NCBI GenBank assembly: GCA_963770295.1
Contig: CAVYPA010000008.1
Location: 186,001-250,000, forward strand
DNA length: 64,000 nucleotides
Source of the DNA: AWTP1-13 sp963770295
Lineage (GTDB): Bacteria; Pseudomonadota; Alphaproteobacteria; Rhizobiales; Hyphomicrobiaceae
Direction: 5' to 3'
Below the pieces are notes generated by a model. The model had not been told where the DNA came from. It made no database searches and saw only the letters and a program-made list of their open reading frames with translations. Of the stretch, positions 47,276 to 55,679 are shown in pieces (the first letter of the stretch is position 1; every line of letters starts with the position of its first letter). The position numbers and the translations under genes are program-made.

Positions 47276-47542
47276 GAGGAGCGTTGGCTCTTGCGAGCGA
47301 CGCGCGCGGCTTGTCAGTCCTCGGGCCCAATCGCCGGGCTCGGGAACGCGGGAGGCGCGGCCAGGCGTTTGTGCCACCACGGCCGCGAAGGTGCGGTGAA
47401 AACACGACCGCGGCTTTTATCCAAGCCCTCGCGAAAACAGCAAGACAAAACCGTCACGGCCGGCAGCGCCTCGCAGCATCTGGAGGTAACCCCTCAGTGG
47501 ACATCGCAAAGCATGACTTAACCGGAGAACAGGAGGATTGAC

Positions 47543-47740
47543 ATGAACTGGGATCGCATCGAAGGCAGTTGGAAGCAGTTCAGTGGCAAGGTGAAGGAGC
47601 AATGGGGCAAGCTCACCGACGACGACATCACTCAGATCAACGGCAACCGCGAGCAGCTCGAGGGCAAGATCCAGGCGCGCTACGGCCATGCCAAGGATCA
47701 GGTGCGCAAAGATGTCGACGACTGGATCAGCCGCCAGTAA
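47543..47740 (+). CDS. CsbD family stress protein
   Basis: A 65-residue hydrophilic protein with the CsbD signature: MNWDRIEGSWKQFSGKVKEQWGK-type N terminus, DDDITQINGNREQLEGKIQARYG and a C-terminal VDDWISRQ. CsbD proteins are induced by general stress sigma factors; the function is unknown. AGGAGG precedes the ATG at 47543. A GGAAC-N18-CGTT sequence at 47343 is a weaker EcfG candidate because its spacer is longer than usual. Confidence 0.93.
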   Translation: MNWDRIEGSWKQFSGKVKEQWGKLTDDDITQINGNREQLEGKIQARYGHAKDQVRKDVDDWISRQ

Positions 47741-48112
47741 CAGACCTTTCGTCTCCGCAGAGTAAGGAGACTTGCGGAATAAGACGTCAGTTGCGGGCCT
47801 TGAAATGGTCCGCCGGGCCGCACCTCCCAGGTGCGGCCCGTCTTTCGTTGTGCGTGCCAGCGCCCGCGCCCTTCTCCTGCCCCGTGGCTTGGCACCGGCG
47901 GGCTTGGCAACTCATCGGTTCAGCTCTGGGGCCGCCGCGCACGCCCAGCACCCCTGTGGAAAATTCGGCGCCGGCTAGGCCCGACGAGCGGTCATGTGGA
48001 TCGCCCCGGCGTTGCGGCTTTATCGACTCTTCCATCCCACCGGAAACGGCCATACTTCCCCGGCAGCACCGATTCGGTGCTGTCGCTGCGCGCAACCTAA
48101 GCGAGGGCAAAG
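47741..48112. other. Intergenic region between CsbD and a 53-residue ORF
   Basis: It contains the CsbD terminator (47815-47845) and no other recognisable element. Confidence 0.4.
47815..47845 (+). terminator. Terminator-like hairpin downstream of CsbD
   Basis: An 11-bp stem GGGCCGCACCT / AGGTGCGGCCC with a three-base loop is followed by GTCTTTCGTT, a weak T-tract. Confidence 0.6.
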
Positions 48113-48274
48113 ATGAAGCTCATTATCGGCAAGCCAGATGAGACTGAGGTGGTGCTGGCGGAGGAGGTCAACGGGGCCTGGAAGCCCAATCCGAACATCG
48201 CTTCCGAGATGGCAACGTTCCTGCAGGGTGCCGACCCTGAGCAGTTCGAGATGTGGGTTGAGGAGCCCGAGTGA
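48113..48274 (+). CDS. Small acidic protein (53 residues)
   Basis: The ATG at 48113 begins MKLIIGKPDETEVVLAEEVN and the frame ends ...FEMWVEEPE before TGA at 48274. GCGAGGGCAAAG upstream is a plausible ribosome binding site. The product is strongly acidic (about 14 Asp/Glu). No family is recognised. An 11-bp hairpin at 48311-48338 downstream could be its terminator, but it has no T-tract. Confidence 0.55.
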   Translation: MKLIIGKPDETEVVLAEEVNGAWKPNPNIASEMATFLQGADPEQFEMWVEEPE

Positions 48275-48402
48275 AGCAAACGCTGCTTAGCGCTCACGCA
48301 CGGCCGCTGTCTCCTGTACCCTCGAGGGGGTGCAGGAGCAGCCGGTTGCGGCAACGAGACGGTGGCGATCCCTGTGATCGATCGGCCGTTGTCGGCCGGA
48401 TT

Positions 48403-49044
48403 CTAAACCAAGCGCCAGACGGCGGTGTGTTTGATCTCGGCATCCTCCAGTTCGCGGCTGACAGGCACCGCGTACTCGGCAAGCGGCTCGAAGCGATTGC
48501 GCGGAAAGTAGCTCCGCTGCGGGTCGCCGACGAGAACTAACGCCTGGCAGGCCCGAGCCTGCTCGCAGTAGGCGAGCGTCCGTTCGGCGAGCGCCCTCTC
48601 GTAGAAAAGATCGCCAACCAGCACGACCTCGGCCGACGCTGGTGCGGCGGCCAGCAGATCGCGCTCGATCGTTATCACGGTGACGCCATTGGCCTCGGCG
48701 TTCAGCGTGATGGCAGCGATCGCAAAGGCGTCGATCTCGGCGGCCTTGACGGCGGCGGCGCCGGCTTTGGCCGCGGCAATCGCAGCCAGACCCGAGCCCG
48801 AACCCAGATCGAGGACGTGGCCGCCAGCGACAAGACTGGCGTGGTCGAGGAGGTAGCGCGCCAGGGCCTGTCCCCCGGCCCAGGCAAATGCCCAATAGGG
48901 CGGCGGGATATTGCGGGCCTCGAGTTCCTCCTCGGTCTTCTGCCAGATCGGCAGCGATTCCTCGGCAAGATGGAGCATAATTTCGGGGACCAGCGGCACC
49001 GGCAGCAGCTTGGTGTTGGCAACAATGAAATCGCGCGCCCGCAT
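48403..49044 (-). CDS. Class I SAM methyltransferase, ETF-beta lysine methyltransferase-like
   Basis: A 213-residue seven-beta-strand methyltransferase. Motif I is VLDLGSGSGLAAIAAAKAGA and the post-II region VVLVGDLFYERALAE contains the D-x-F-Y signature of the METTL20/ETFBKMT group of protein lysine methyltransferases; PPYWAFAWAGGQALARYLLD precedes motif I as in that group. Bacterial members, shown for Agrobacterium, methylate the electron transfer flavoprotein beta subunit. No etf genes lie in the window. The ATG at 49044 gives the family length. Confidence 0.85.
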   Translation of the reverse strand: MRARDFIVANTKLLPVPLVPEIMLHLAEESLPIWQKTEEELEARNIPPPYWAFAWAGGQALARYLLDHASLVAGGHVLDLGSGSGLAAIAAAKAGAAAVKAAEIDAFAIAAITLNAEANGVTVITIERDLLAAAPASAEVVLVGDLFYERALAERTLAYCEQARACQALVLVGDPQRSYFPRNRFEPLAEYAVPVSRELEDAEIKHTAVWRLV

Positions 49045-49204
49045 GGCGCCTAGACCAGCACGAGATGGCTTTGCCGGGCAAGGTCGCCGGCTTGGCTCGC
49101 GCCGGCCGAAGCCGCTGTTGCTTGCTGTCTCGTTGTGCAGAACAACCCGCGCCAGTATCCTGCGCCCATCCCGAGTGGACTTGGGCTCAAGGAGACCATG
49201 CGCG

Positions 49205-49708
49205 ATGATGATCGGCCTGTCGCTGTCGACTTTCACGACCCTGCACGTGGTCTTGAGCCTGATCGGAATATTAGCCGGCATCGTCGTCGTCCTCGGCATG
49301 CTGGGTGCCCGGCGGCTGCCCGGCTGGACGCTGCTTTTTCTCCTCACCACGATTTTGACCAGTGTCACCGGCCTGCTCTTTCCTTTTTCGGGCCTGCTGC
49401 CATCGCACGTGCTGGCACTGATCTCCCTCGGCGTGCTGGCGCTCGCCGTGCTGGCGCTATACGTCTTCCATCTGCAAGGCCTTTGGCGCTGGGTCTATGT
49501 CGTCAGTACCGTGCTCGCGCTTTACCTCAACGTCTTCGTCGGTGTCGTACAAGCCTTTCAAAAGGTCGCATTTCTGCAACCGTTGTCGCCGACGCAATCG
49601 GAGCCACCATTCCTCATCGCGCAACTTGCGGTGCTGGCCATCTTTATCCTCTTGGGCGTCTGGGCGGTCCGCTCGTTTTACCCAGCCCAGCGCGTTGCCA
49701 CGCCTTGA
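49205..49708 (+). CDS. Hypothetical five-helix membrane protein
   Basis: A 167-residue, very hydrophobic protein (VVLSLIGILAGIVVVLGML, LLFLLTTILTSVTGLLFPF, LALISLGVLALAVLALYVF, VVSTVLALYLNVFVGVVQAF, AQLAVLAIFILLGVW). AAGGAG lies upstream of the ATG at 49205. Conserved-looking polar residues FPFSG and NVFVGVVQ lie in or near helices. No named family is recognised. It lies 42 bases before the enolase-superfamily gene. Confidence 0.78.
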   Translation: MMIGLSLSTFTTLHVVLSLIGILAGIVVVLGMLGARRLPGWTLLFLLTTILTSVTGLLFPFSGLLPSHVLALISLGVLALAVLALYVFHLQGLWRWVYVVSTVLALYLNVFVGVVQAFQKVAFLQPLSPTQSEPPFLIAQLAVLAIFILLGVWAVRSFYPAQRVATP

Positions 49709-49750
49709 GACGGGGGTAGCTCGTGCGATAGGAGGTTGCCGAAAGCGGCC

Positions 49751-51208
49751 ATGATCAAGCTGAAACTAGCGGACGTCGAGTGCTTTGAACGCGACGTCAA
49801 GCTGCGCCTGCCATTCCGGTTTGGCGTCATCACCGTGACGCAGGCGACCCAGGCCGTGATCCGCGCCACGATCGAGCTCGAGGGTGGGCGCAGGAGCGTC
49901 GGTGTCGCCGCCGAAAGCCTGGCCGCCAAGTGGTTCGACAAAAACCCGGCTTTCAGCGATGCACAAAACCTCGAGCAGTTGCGCCAGTCCCTGGCGCTCG
50001 CCATTGCCGCCTACCGCGCCAAGGGCTGGAGCACGCCCTTTGCGCTTTATAGCGGTTGCTATGGCGCGCAGATCGCGATGGGTGGGGAGCTTGGGCTCGT
50101 CCCGCTAGTGGCCTCCTATGGTCCAGCCCTCCTCGATCGCGCCATCCTCGATGCCGTGGGACGGGAGCTCGGCCTGTCGTTTGCTGCGATGATTCGGCGC
50201 AACGTGCCGGGCATCGCCGCCACGGACCTGACGCCCGATCTCGCCGGCTTCGATCTTGTCGGCTTTCTCGGCGGTCTCCAGCCCGGACGCGACATTGCCG
50301 TGCGGCATACGGTGGGCCTGGTTGATCCGATCGTCGCCCGCGACCAGGCGGCGGGCGAACGCGTGGATGACGGCCTGCCGGAAACCTTGGAGGAGGTCGC
50401 GCGCTGTTACCGCGGCCGCTACTACAAGTTGAAGGTTGCGGGCGACGTTGCTGCCGACCTTGAGCGGCTGACGCGCATCGCCCGCGTTCTCGATCGCGAG
50501 ATTGGCCACTACCGCGCCACGCTCGACGGCAACGAACAGTACGAGGACATCGAAGGGGTGGCCGAGCTCTGGCAGCGCATGCACGAGACCCCATCGCTCG
50601 CGCGCCTGGTGGCATCGACCTTGTTCATCGAGCAGCCGATCAAGCGTGCAGCGGCGCTGGCGCGACCCGTGCACGTCCTGGCACGCCTCAAACCGCTGAT
50701 CATCGATGAGTTCGACGGTGAGCTGTCGTCGTTTCCGGCCGCCCAGCGTCTTGGCTACACCGGCGTCTCCAGCAAGAACTGCAAGGGTTTTTACAAATCG
50801 ATCCTCAACGCCGCACGTATCGCCAAACTGAACGCCGAGGCCGGCAGGCCCGACTACTTCATGTCGGCCGAGGACCTCACCACGCTGGCCGGCGTCAGCG
50901 TGCAGCAAGACCTGGCTCTGGTAGCGCTGCTGGGGCTCGGACATGTCGAGCGCAACGGCCATCACTTCATCGATGGCATGTCGTTCGCGCCGCCGGGCGA
51001 GCAGGCGGACTTTGCCCGCGCCCATCCCGATCTTTACGAGCATAAGAACGGGGTGGCGCGATTGGCCCCCAAGGAGGGGCGGCTGACGCTGGCGTCATTG
51101 GATTGCCCCGGCTTCGCGGTGGCGGCGGCCATGGATTTTGCAGCCATGCGACCGATGCCGCCCGCCTCGCCAGCGCGTATCACCCCCGCGCACCCGGAGA
51201 GAGCATGA
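49751..51208 (+). CDS. Enolase-superfamily (mandelate racemase-like) protein
   Basis: A 485-residue protein. An N-terminal capping domain (FERDVKLRLPFRFGVITVTQA) is followed by a barrel with RYYKLKVAGD (KxK-like base pair), the metal-ligand strands ATLDGNEQYED and LFIEQP, then KPLIIDEFDGELSS and YTGVSSKNCKGFYKSI. The Asp/Glu/Asp metal triad of the superfamily seems present, so a dehydratase or racemase role on a carboxylate substrate is likely. It starts the 49.7-54.2 kb operon; its stop overlaps the epimerase start (ATGA). Confidence 0.85.
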   Translation: MIKLKLADVECFERDVKLRLPFRFGVITVTQATQAVIRATIELEGGRRSVGVAAESLAAKWFDKNPAFSDAQNLEQLRQSLALAIAAYRAKGWSTPFALYSGCYGAQIAMGGELGLVPLVASYGPALLDRAILDAVGRELGLSFAAMIRRNVPGIAATDLTPDLAGFDLVGFLGGLQPGRDIAVRHTVGLVDPIVARDQAAGERVDDGLPETLEEVARCYRGRYYKLKVAGDVAADLERLTRIARVLDREIGHYRATLDGNEQYEDIEGVAELWQRMHETPSLARLVASTLFIEQPIKRAAALARPVHVLARLKPLIIDEFDGELSSFPAAQRLGYTGVSSKNCKGFYKSILNAARIAKLNAEAGRPDYFMSAEDLTTLAGVSVQQDLALVALLGLGHVERNGHHFIDGMSFAPPGEQADFARAHPDLYEHKNGVARLAPKEGRLTLASLDCPGFAVAAAMDFAAMRPMPPASPARITPAHPERA

Positions 51209-52251
51209 TGGCCACTCCTGACGCAGCGGGCCTGCCGGAGCGCTTCCAATCCCTTGCCGAGCTCGAGGATTTCCTAAGCACGCCGCCACCGGAATTGATT
51301 TCCGAGCTCGTCGATCTCGCCGGTGACATTCTGGTGCTGGGCGTCGCCGGCAAGATGGGACCGACGCTGGCGCGCATGGCAAAGCGTGCGGCGCCGGGCA
51401 AACGCGTGGTCGGCGTCGCCCGCTTCTCCGACCCCGCCGTACGCGCCGGGCTGGCGCAGGCGGGCATCGAGACGATCGCCTGTGATCTGCTCGACCGCGA
51501 CGCGGTGTGCGCCCTGCCAAGGTTCGACAACATCGTCTATATGGCGGCCATGAAGTTCGGAGCGAGCGGCGATCCCGCCCTGACCTGGGCCATGAACGTG
51601 CACGTGCCAGCCATCGTGGCCGAGGTCTTTGCGACGTCGCGCATCGTCGCCTTCTCTACCGGCTGCGTCTATCCGTTCGTGCCCGTCGGGGGTGGTGGTG
51701 CGACCGAGGAGACACCGACCATCCCGCCGGCCGGTGACTACGCCAATTCTTGCGTTGGCCGCGAGCGCATGTTCGAATTCTTTTCGCGCGACCGCGCAAC
51801 CTCGGGCCGTCTCGTGCGGCTCAACTACGCCATCGATATGCGTTATGGCGTGCTGCACGACATCGCCGCAAAGGTGCGCGACGGCCTGCCCATCGATCTC
51901 AGCATGGGCCACGTCAACGTGATCTGGCAGGGCGATGCCAATGCCGTGGCATTGCGCTGCCTGGCGCGCGTCACCAATCCAACAAGCGCCATCAACGTTA
52001 CGGGCACTGAGACGCTCAAGGTGCGGCAACTGGCCGAGGCCTTCGGGCAACGCTTTCAGCGGCCGCCACGGTTCACGGGATACGAGGCGCCCACGGGATG
52101 GCTCAACAATGCCCAGCGCATGGTCGCCGAGTTCGGACCACCGCGGGTGCCGATCGAACGTATGCTCGATTGGACCGCCGACTGGCTTGCGCGCGGCATG
52201 GTCAGTCACGGCAAGCCGACGCACTATGAGGTGCGCGATGGTCAATACTGA
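51205..52251 (+). CDS. NAD(P)-dependent epimerase/dehydratase-like protein
   Basis: An extended short-chain dehydrogenase of 348 residues. The cofactor motif ILVLGVAGKMGPTLARM lies near residues 41-57 and VVGVARFSD follows. The Ser/Thr region is AFSTGCVYPF; the expected catalytic YxxxK appears as YANSC, with Cys in place of Lys, followed by VGRERMFEFF. INVTGTETLKVRQLAEAFG and TGWLNNAQRM are extended-SDR features. GGAGAG precedes the ATG at 51205. It is coupled by overlap to both neighbours. The substrate is unknown, probably a sugar or sugar acid. Confidence 0.85.
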   Translation: MMATPDAAGLPERFQSLAELEDFLSTPPPELISELVDLAGDILVLGVAGKMGPTLARMAKRAAPGKRVVGVARFSDPAVRAGLAQAGIETIACDLLDRDAVCALPRFDNIVYMAAMKFGASGDPALTWAMNVHVPAIVAEVFATSRIVAFSTGCVYPFVPVGGGGATEETPTIPPAGDYANSCVGRERMFEFFSRDRATSGRLVRLNYAIDMRYGVLHDIAAKVRDGLPIDLSMGHVNVIWQGDANAVALRCLARVTNPTSAINVTGTETLKVRQLAEAFGQRFQRPPRFTGYEAPTGWLNNAQRMVAEFGPPRVPIERMLDWTADWLARGMVSHGKPTHYEVRDGQY

Positions 52252-53113
52252 GACGGTCGCGGGGCGCAACGTTAAGCCCTTGCGGCCCGACGATGCCTCG
52301 GCGCTTTGCCCGCTGTCGAAGGAGGCGGGCTGGAACCAGGTGGCTGGCGATTGGCGGCTGATGTTGAGGCTCGGCCAGGGGTTCGGACGGCAGGCCACGG
52401 ACGGGCGCTGGCTCGGCAGCGCCCTGACACTGCCCTTGGGGGCAACGCTCGCATGGATCAGCATGGTTCTGGTCACCCAGCCGGCGCGCGGTAAGGGGCT
52501 TGGCACCGAGTTGTTGTCGCGCTGCCTCGCGCTTGCGGAAGCGAGCGGTCGGGTGGCTGGGCTCGACGCCACCGAGCTCGGCCGACCGATCTATCTGCCG
52601 CTGGGGTTTGTCGACGCTTTTGCACTGACGCGCTGGCACTGCCAGACGCCGCCACGGGCAGTGGTCGACCCGCCGCCCGGGGTTGTCGTGCTCCCCGCCG
52701 CGCCAGAGGATCTGCCCGAGATCATTGCCTATGACCGGCCACGCAGCGGCTTTGCCCGCGATGCGATCCTCGCCGATCTCATCTGCCGATCGCCGGGCTT
52801 CGCCCAGGTCGCGCGGCGCCGCAGCGATCTTCGAGGTTTTGTGCTAGGACGCGACGGGGATCGCAGCTGGCATCTCGGGCCGGTGGTGGCCGAGGATGAG
52901 CCAACGGCGCTGGCATTGTTGAGCGCCGCCGCCGCCGCCCTGGCGCAGCCGTTGATCGTCGACATTCCCGATCGTCATCGCCGCCTCAAAGACTGGCTGG
53001 CGGCGGCAGGGGCCACCGCGCCACGCCGCTTTACCCGCATGCTGCGCGGCCACAGCGGCCCGATCGACGATGCTCAGCGTGTATTTGCCCTGGCCGGACC
53101 GGAGCTCGGCTAG
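52238..53113 (+). CDS. GNAT-family acetyltransferase (two-domain)
   Basis: A 291-residue protein. The N-terminal GNAT domain has WISMVLVTQPARGKGLGTELLSRCL, where RGKGLG is the acetyl-CoA pyrophosphate loop, and IYLPLGFVDAF. The C-terminal half resembles the second GNAT-like domain seen in Acetyltransf_18 proteins (RSGFARDAILADLICRSPGFA). The ATG at 52238 lies within the end of the epimerase gene (14-base overlap). An acetyltransferase inside a sugar-acid-like operon is unusual. Confidence 0.85.
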   Translation: MVNTETVAGRNVKPLRPDDASALCPLSKEAGWNQVAGDWRLMLRLGQGFGRQATDGRWLGSALTLPLGATLAWISMVLVTQPARGKGLGTELLSRCLALAEASGRVAGLDATELGRPIYLPLGFVDAFALTRWHCQTPPRAVVDPPPGVVVLPAAPEDLPEIIAYDRPRSGFARDAILADLICRSPGFAQVARRRSDLRGFVLGRDGDRSWHLGPVVAEDEPTALALLSAAAAALAQPLIVDIPDRHRRLKDWLAAAGATAPRRFTRMLRGHSGPIDDAQRVFALAGPELG

Positions 53114-53134
53114 CTCAGCAACAGGAATTGGGTC

Positions 53135-54193
53135 ATGGCCGCGTGGACAGACATACCTGCCGATGTTCTTGCCGTGCTGCGGCGCGGTACCGTGCTTCCG
53201 GCGCATCCGCTGGCGCTCGATCAGCAGCGAGGCTTCGATCTGATCTCCCAGCGCGCGCTCACCCGCTACTATATCGATGCCGGCGCGGGCGGCCTTGCCG
53301 TTGGCGTGCATGCCACACAATTCAAGATCCGCGAGGCGCATCTCTACCGGCCGGTCCTGGAACTGGCCGCCGAGACGGCCCGGGACTGGACGCGGCGGCC
53401 GCTACTGCTGATCGCCGGGGTGATCGGCAACACCGCCGCGGCACTGGCGGAGGCGCGGCTTGCCCGCGCGCTCGGCTACCACGCCGTCCTGTTGGGCCTT
53501 GCTGGTCTGGGTGGTGCCAGCGAGGATGAGCTGATCGAGCACTGCGGCCTCCTTGCGCGCGAGCTACCTGTGATCGGCTTTTACCTGCAGACCGCCGTCG
53601 GCGGCATTGCCTTGTCGCGCGCCTTTTGGACGCGCTTTGCTGGCATCGACAACGTGATGGCCATCAAGGTGGCGCCGTTCGATCGCTACAAGACCCTTGA
53701 CGTCGCCTTCGGCGTCGTTGCCGCGGGCGCGGAAGATCGCATCACCCTCTATACCGGCAACGACGATCATATCGTCGCCGATCTCGTCACGCCGCTGCGC
53801 ATCCGCACCGCAAAGCGCGAGGCGGTGCTCCGCTTCAAGGGCGGTCTGCTCGGACACTGGAGCGTGTGGACCAAACCTGCCGTCGAGCTCTTGGCGCGCG
53901 CGCACGCCTGTGCCGGCACCGGTGTCGTCCCGGACGACTTTTTGGCCGTCGATGCCATGGTAACCGACTGCAACAGCGTGATTTTCGACGTCGCCAACGG
54001 TTTCGCTGGCTGCATTCCCGGCTGCCACGAGGTGCTGCGGCGGCAAGGCTTGCTTGCGAGCGCGCACTGTCTCGACCCCCACGAGGTCCTCAGTCCCGGC
54101 CAGGCGGCCGGTATCGACCGCATCACCGCCACCTACCCCGAGCTCAACGACAACGCCTTCGTCGCCGCCAATCTCGAACGCTGGCGCGGCTAG
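53135..54193 (+). CDS. Dihydrodipicolinate synthase-family aldolase/lyase
   Basis: A 352-residue class I aldolase of the DapA/NAL/KDG aldolase family. The Schiff-base Lys lies in NVMAIKVAPFDRYKTL and the proton-relay Tyr in VIGFYLQTAVGG. The N-terminal GVHATQFKIRE occupies the GTTGE-like position of DapA, so true DapA activity is unlikely. It is longer than DapA (about 290) at the C terminus. It is the last gene of the operon and suggests retro-aldol cleavage of a 2-keto-3-deoxy acid made by the enolase-superfamily enzyme (inference). Confidence 0.88.
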   Translation: MAAWTDIPADVLAVLRRGTVLPAHPLALDQQRGFDLISQRALTRYYIDAGAGGLAVGVHATQFKIREAHLYRPVLELAAETARDWTRRPLLLIAGVIGNTAAALAEARLARALGYHAVLLGLAGLGGASEDELIEHCGLLARELPVIGFYLQTAVGGIALSRAFWTRFAGIDNVMAIKVAPFDRYKTLDVAFGVVAAGAEDRITLYTGNDDHIVADLVTPLRIRTAKREAVLRFKGGLLGHWSVWTKPAVELLARAHACAGTGVVPDDFLAVDAMVTDCNSVIFDVANGFAGCIPGCHEVLRRQGLLASAHCLDPHEVLSPGQAAGIDRITATYPELNDNAFVAANLERWRG

Positions 54194-54676
54194 CGCATCC
54201 CGCAAAGCGTTTTGACACCACGCGCCAGCCCTCGGCCAACTGTAACGCGCGGGATGCAACGGGCCCTCGACCGTGACGAAGGCGGTCTCAAGTCCCGGGA
54301 AGTCGATCGAAACGATCGGGTCGCTACGCGCAAGACCTTCGGACTTGGCCGAGGGACGGCTTTCGACGAGCCTGACCCACATCGCCCGCGGCGGGGCGCT
54401 GACGCCACCCTCTTCACACTTGTCAAGGTGGCTCACTCGTGGCCGGGCGCCGCAAGCTTTCTGGGATCACGCCGATAGAGCCCCCATCAAGATAGGTCCG
54501 CACCCGTCTCGACCGCTTCGAGTTGTCCTGCCATGGCCGCTCCGGTGCGCTCTGCGGTGGCCGCTCAACCATGGCCGCTTTTGGCCCAGCGTGGGACAGG
54601 CGTTAACCATTTGTTTACGAACGGCGGTCCACTTTCCGAACCGGGCGCCTGGGGGGCTAACCAGGGGTCTACAACG
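54194..54676. other. Intergenic region, no gene supported
   Basis: Frames are open on both strands because of high GC, but none shows a ribosome binding site with a recognisable product. The AT-richer ACCATTTGTTTACGAACG near 54607 may belong to the promoter of the next gene. Confidence 0.4.
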
Positions 54677-55252
54677 ATGCTTGAAAAAATTGCCTGGGGC
54701 TTGTCTAAGTTCGCGTTCGATGCCGCGCAGGATCGGCGCTTTGCCGTGCTGATGCGGCGCGCCTTTCGGCGCTTGGGGACGCTGTCGTTCAGGTTGGCCT
54801 TCCACCTCGAGGGCCGAGCGCTGGCGGCCATCTGCGAAGGTTCCGCCAAGGGCGCGCGGCTTGGCGCGCTCAAGGGTGGCCTGACCACGTTGGGCAAGCA
54901 CTGCTTGTGGCGCTTTTCTTCGCCCGCGGCCGGCACTGGTGGCAACCTCCTGCCCCTCGTGCAGGCGTGGTCGCTGCCGAACCTGCCGCAGTTGCAAAAA
55001 TTGGGACTAGGTCCGGTTTGGGCGGTGCGCTGTCCGTTCTGCCGCAACTTCCACACCCATCTCCCCGGTGAAGGGCTGCGGGCTGCGGTGTGTGTCTCCG
55101 GCACGCCGGCCGCGGCCTATGCGCTTGGCTACGCCGGCGAGTTGCCGCGGGTGCTGCACGAGGCGTTCCGGCGGAGTGCGGAAACCTGGCCGAAGCTGCT
55201 GCTGGAATGGCCACGGCACGACCAGACGGCGTCCCTGCTCGAGGCGGCCTAG
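54677..55252 (+). CDS. Hypothetical protein with Cys/His cluster
   Basis: A 191-residue protein beginning MLEKIAWGLSKFAFDAAQD. A C-P-F-C-x-N-F-H-x-H segment near residue 120, followed by a further Cys about 16 residues after the pair, could bind a metal. The C-terminal half is helical (HEAFRRSAETWPKLLLEWP). No family is recognised. The start at 54677 is uncertain since the frame remains open upstream. Confidence 0.6.
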   Translation: MLEKIAWGLSKFAFDAAQDRRFAVLMRRAFRRLGTLSFRLAFHLEGRALAAICEGSAKGARLGALKGGLTTLGKHCLWRFSSPAAGTGGNLLPLVQAWSLPNLPQLQKLGLGPVWAVRCPFCRNFHTHLPGEGLRAAVCVSGTPAAAYALGYAGELPRVLHEAFRRSAETWPKLLLEWPRHDQTASLLEAA

Positions 55253-55318
55253 CCCGCTTTTGTCAGCCGGCGAGCCTGGCGCTACTGTCGCTGGCGTTGC
55301 CTCGCTCGCGGGCGTGTC

Positions 55319-55553
55319 ATGGTCGAAGCCTTACCATACTGGTGGGAAGCCGCGCCGCTAGCTAGCGCGGCTAGCCCAGCGTGCCCTAGCGCGGCGTTGC
55401 GATGTCGTCATCGTCGGCGCGGGCTATACCGGACTGAGCGCGGGACTGACTTTGGCGCGCGCGGGGCGGATCGGTCCAAATCTTCGACCGCCACGCAATG
55501 GCGGCATTGCCAGCGGCAATCTGCGGCCGAGCTACAACCAGATGCGACGCAAA
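55319..55553 (+). pseudogene. Remnant of an FAD-dependent oxidoreductase (DAO family), 5' end only
   Basis: Across several frames the N terminus of a glycine-oxidase-like enzyme can be read: PYWWEAAP near 55331, DVVIVGAGYTGLSAGLTLAR near 55388-55450 (dinucleotide-binding motif), VQIFDRH near 55475, and NGGIASGNLRPSYNQM near 55497-55545. At least two frame changes and an internal loss are needed, and nothing of the remaining 300 or more residues follows. The sequence breaks off where the GST remnant of the opposite strand begins. Confidence 0.8.
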
Positions 55554-55665
55554 GCGGGTCGCGCTGGTAGGCGACAATCTCGTAGTCGAGGCCCAGCTCC
55601 TCGAGCAGCCACAAGATACGCTACGTCCTCGAGTTATTGAGATGATGGACCTCGATTTTGGCCAT
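55550..55665 (-). pseudogene. Remnant of a glutathione S-transferase, N terminus only
   Basis: On the minus strand the ATG at 55665 opens MAKIEVHHLNNSRT, then a TAG at 55621-55623, then RILWLLEELGLDYEIVAYQRD, the typical thioredoxin-fold start of a GST. After about 38 codons the similarity ends at the junction with the oxidoreductase remnant. It lies 14 bases downstream of the 2-hydroxyacid dehydrogenase gene and was probably once its operon partner. Confidence 0.8.
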
Positions 55666-55679
55666 GGTCGGTCGCGGCT

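Noticed and set aside
53564..54436. 290-codon minus-strand frame over the DHDPS-like gene and following gap
   Set aside because: Most of it is antisense to a clear aldolase gene; the remainder resembles nothing I know.
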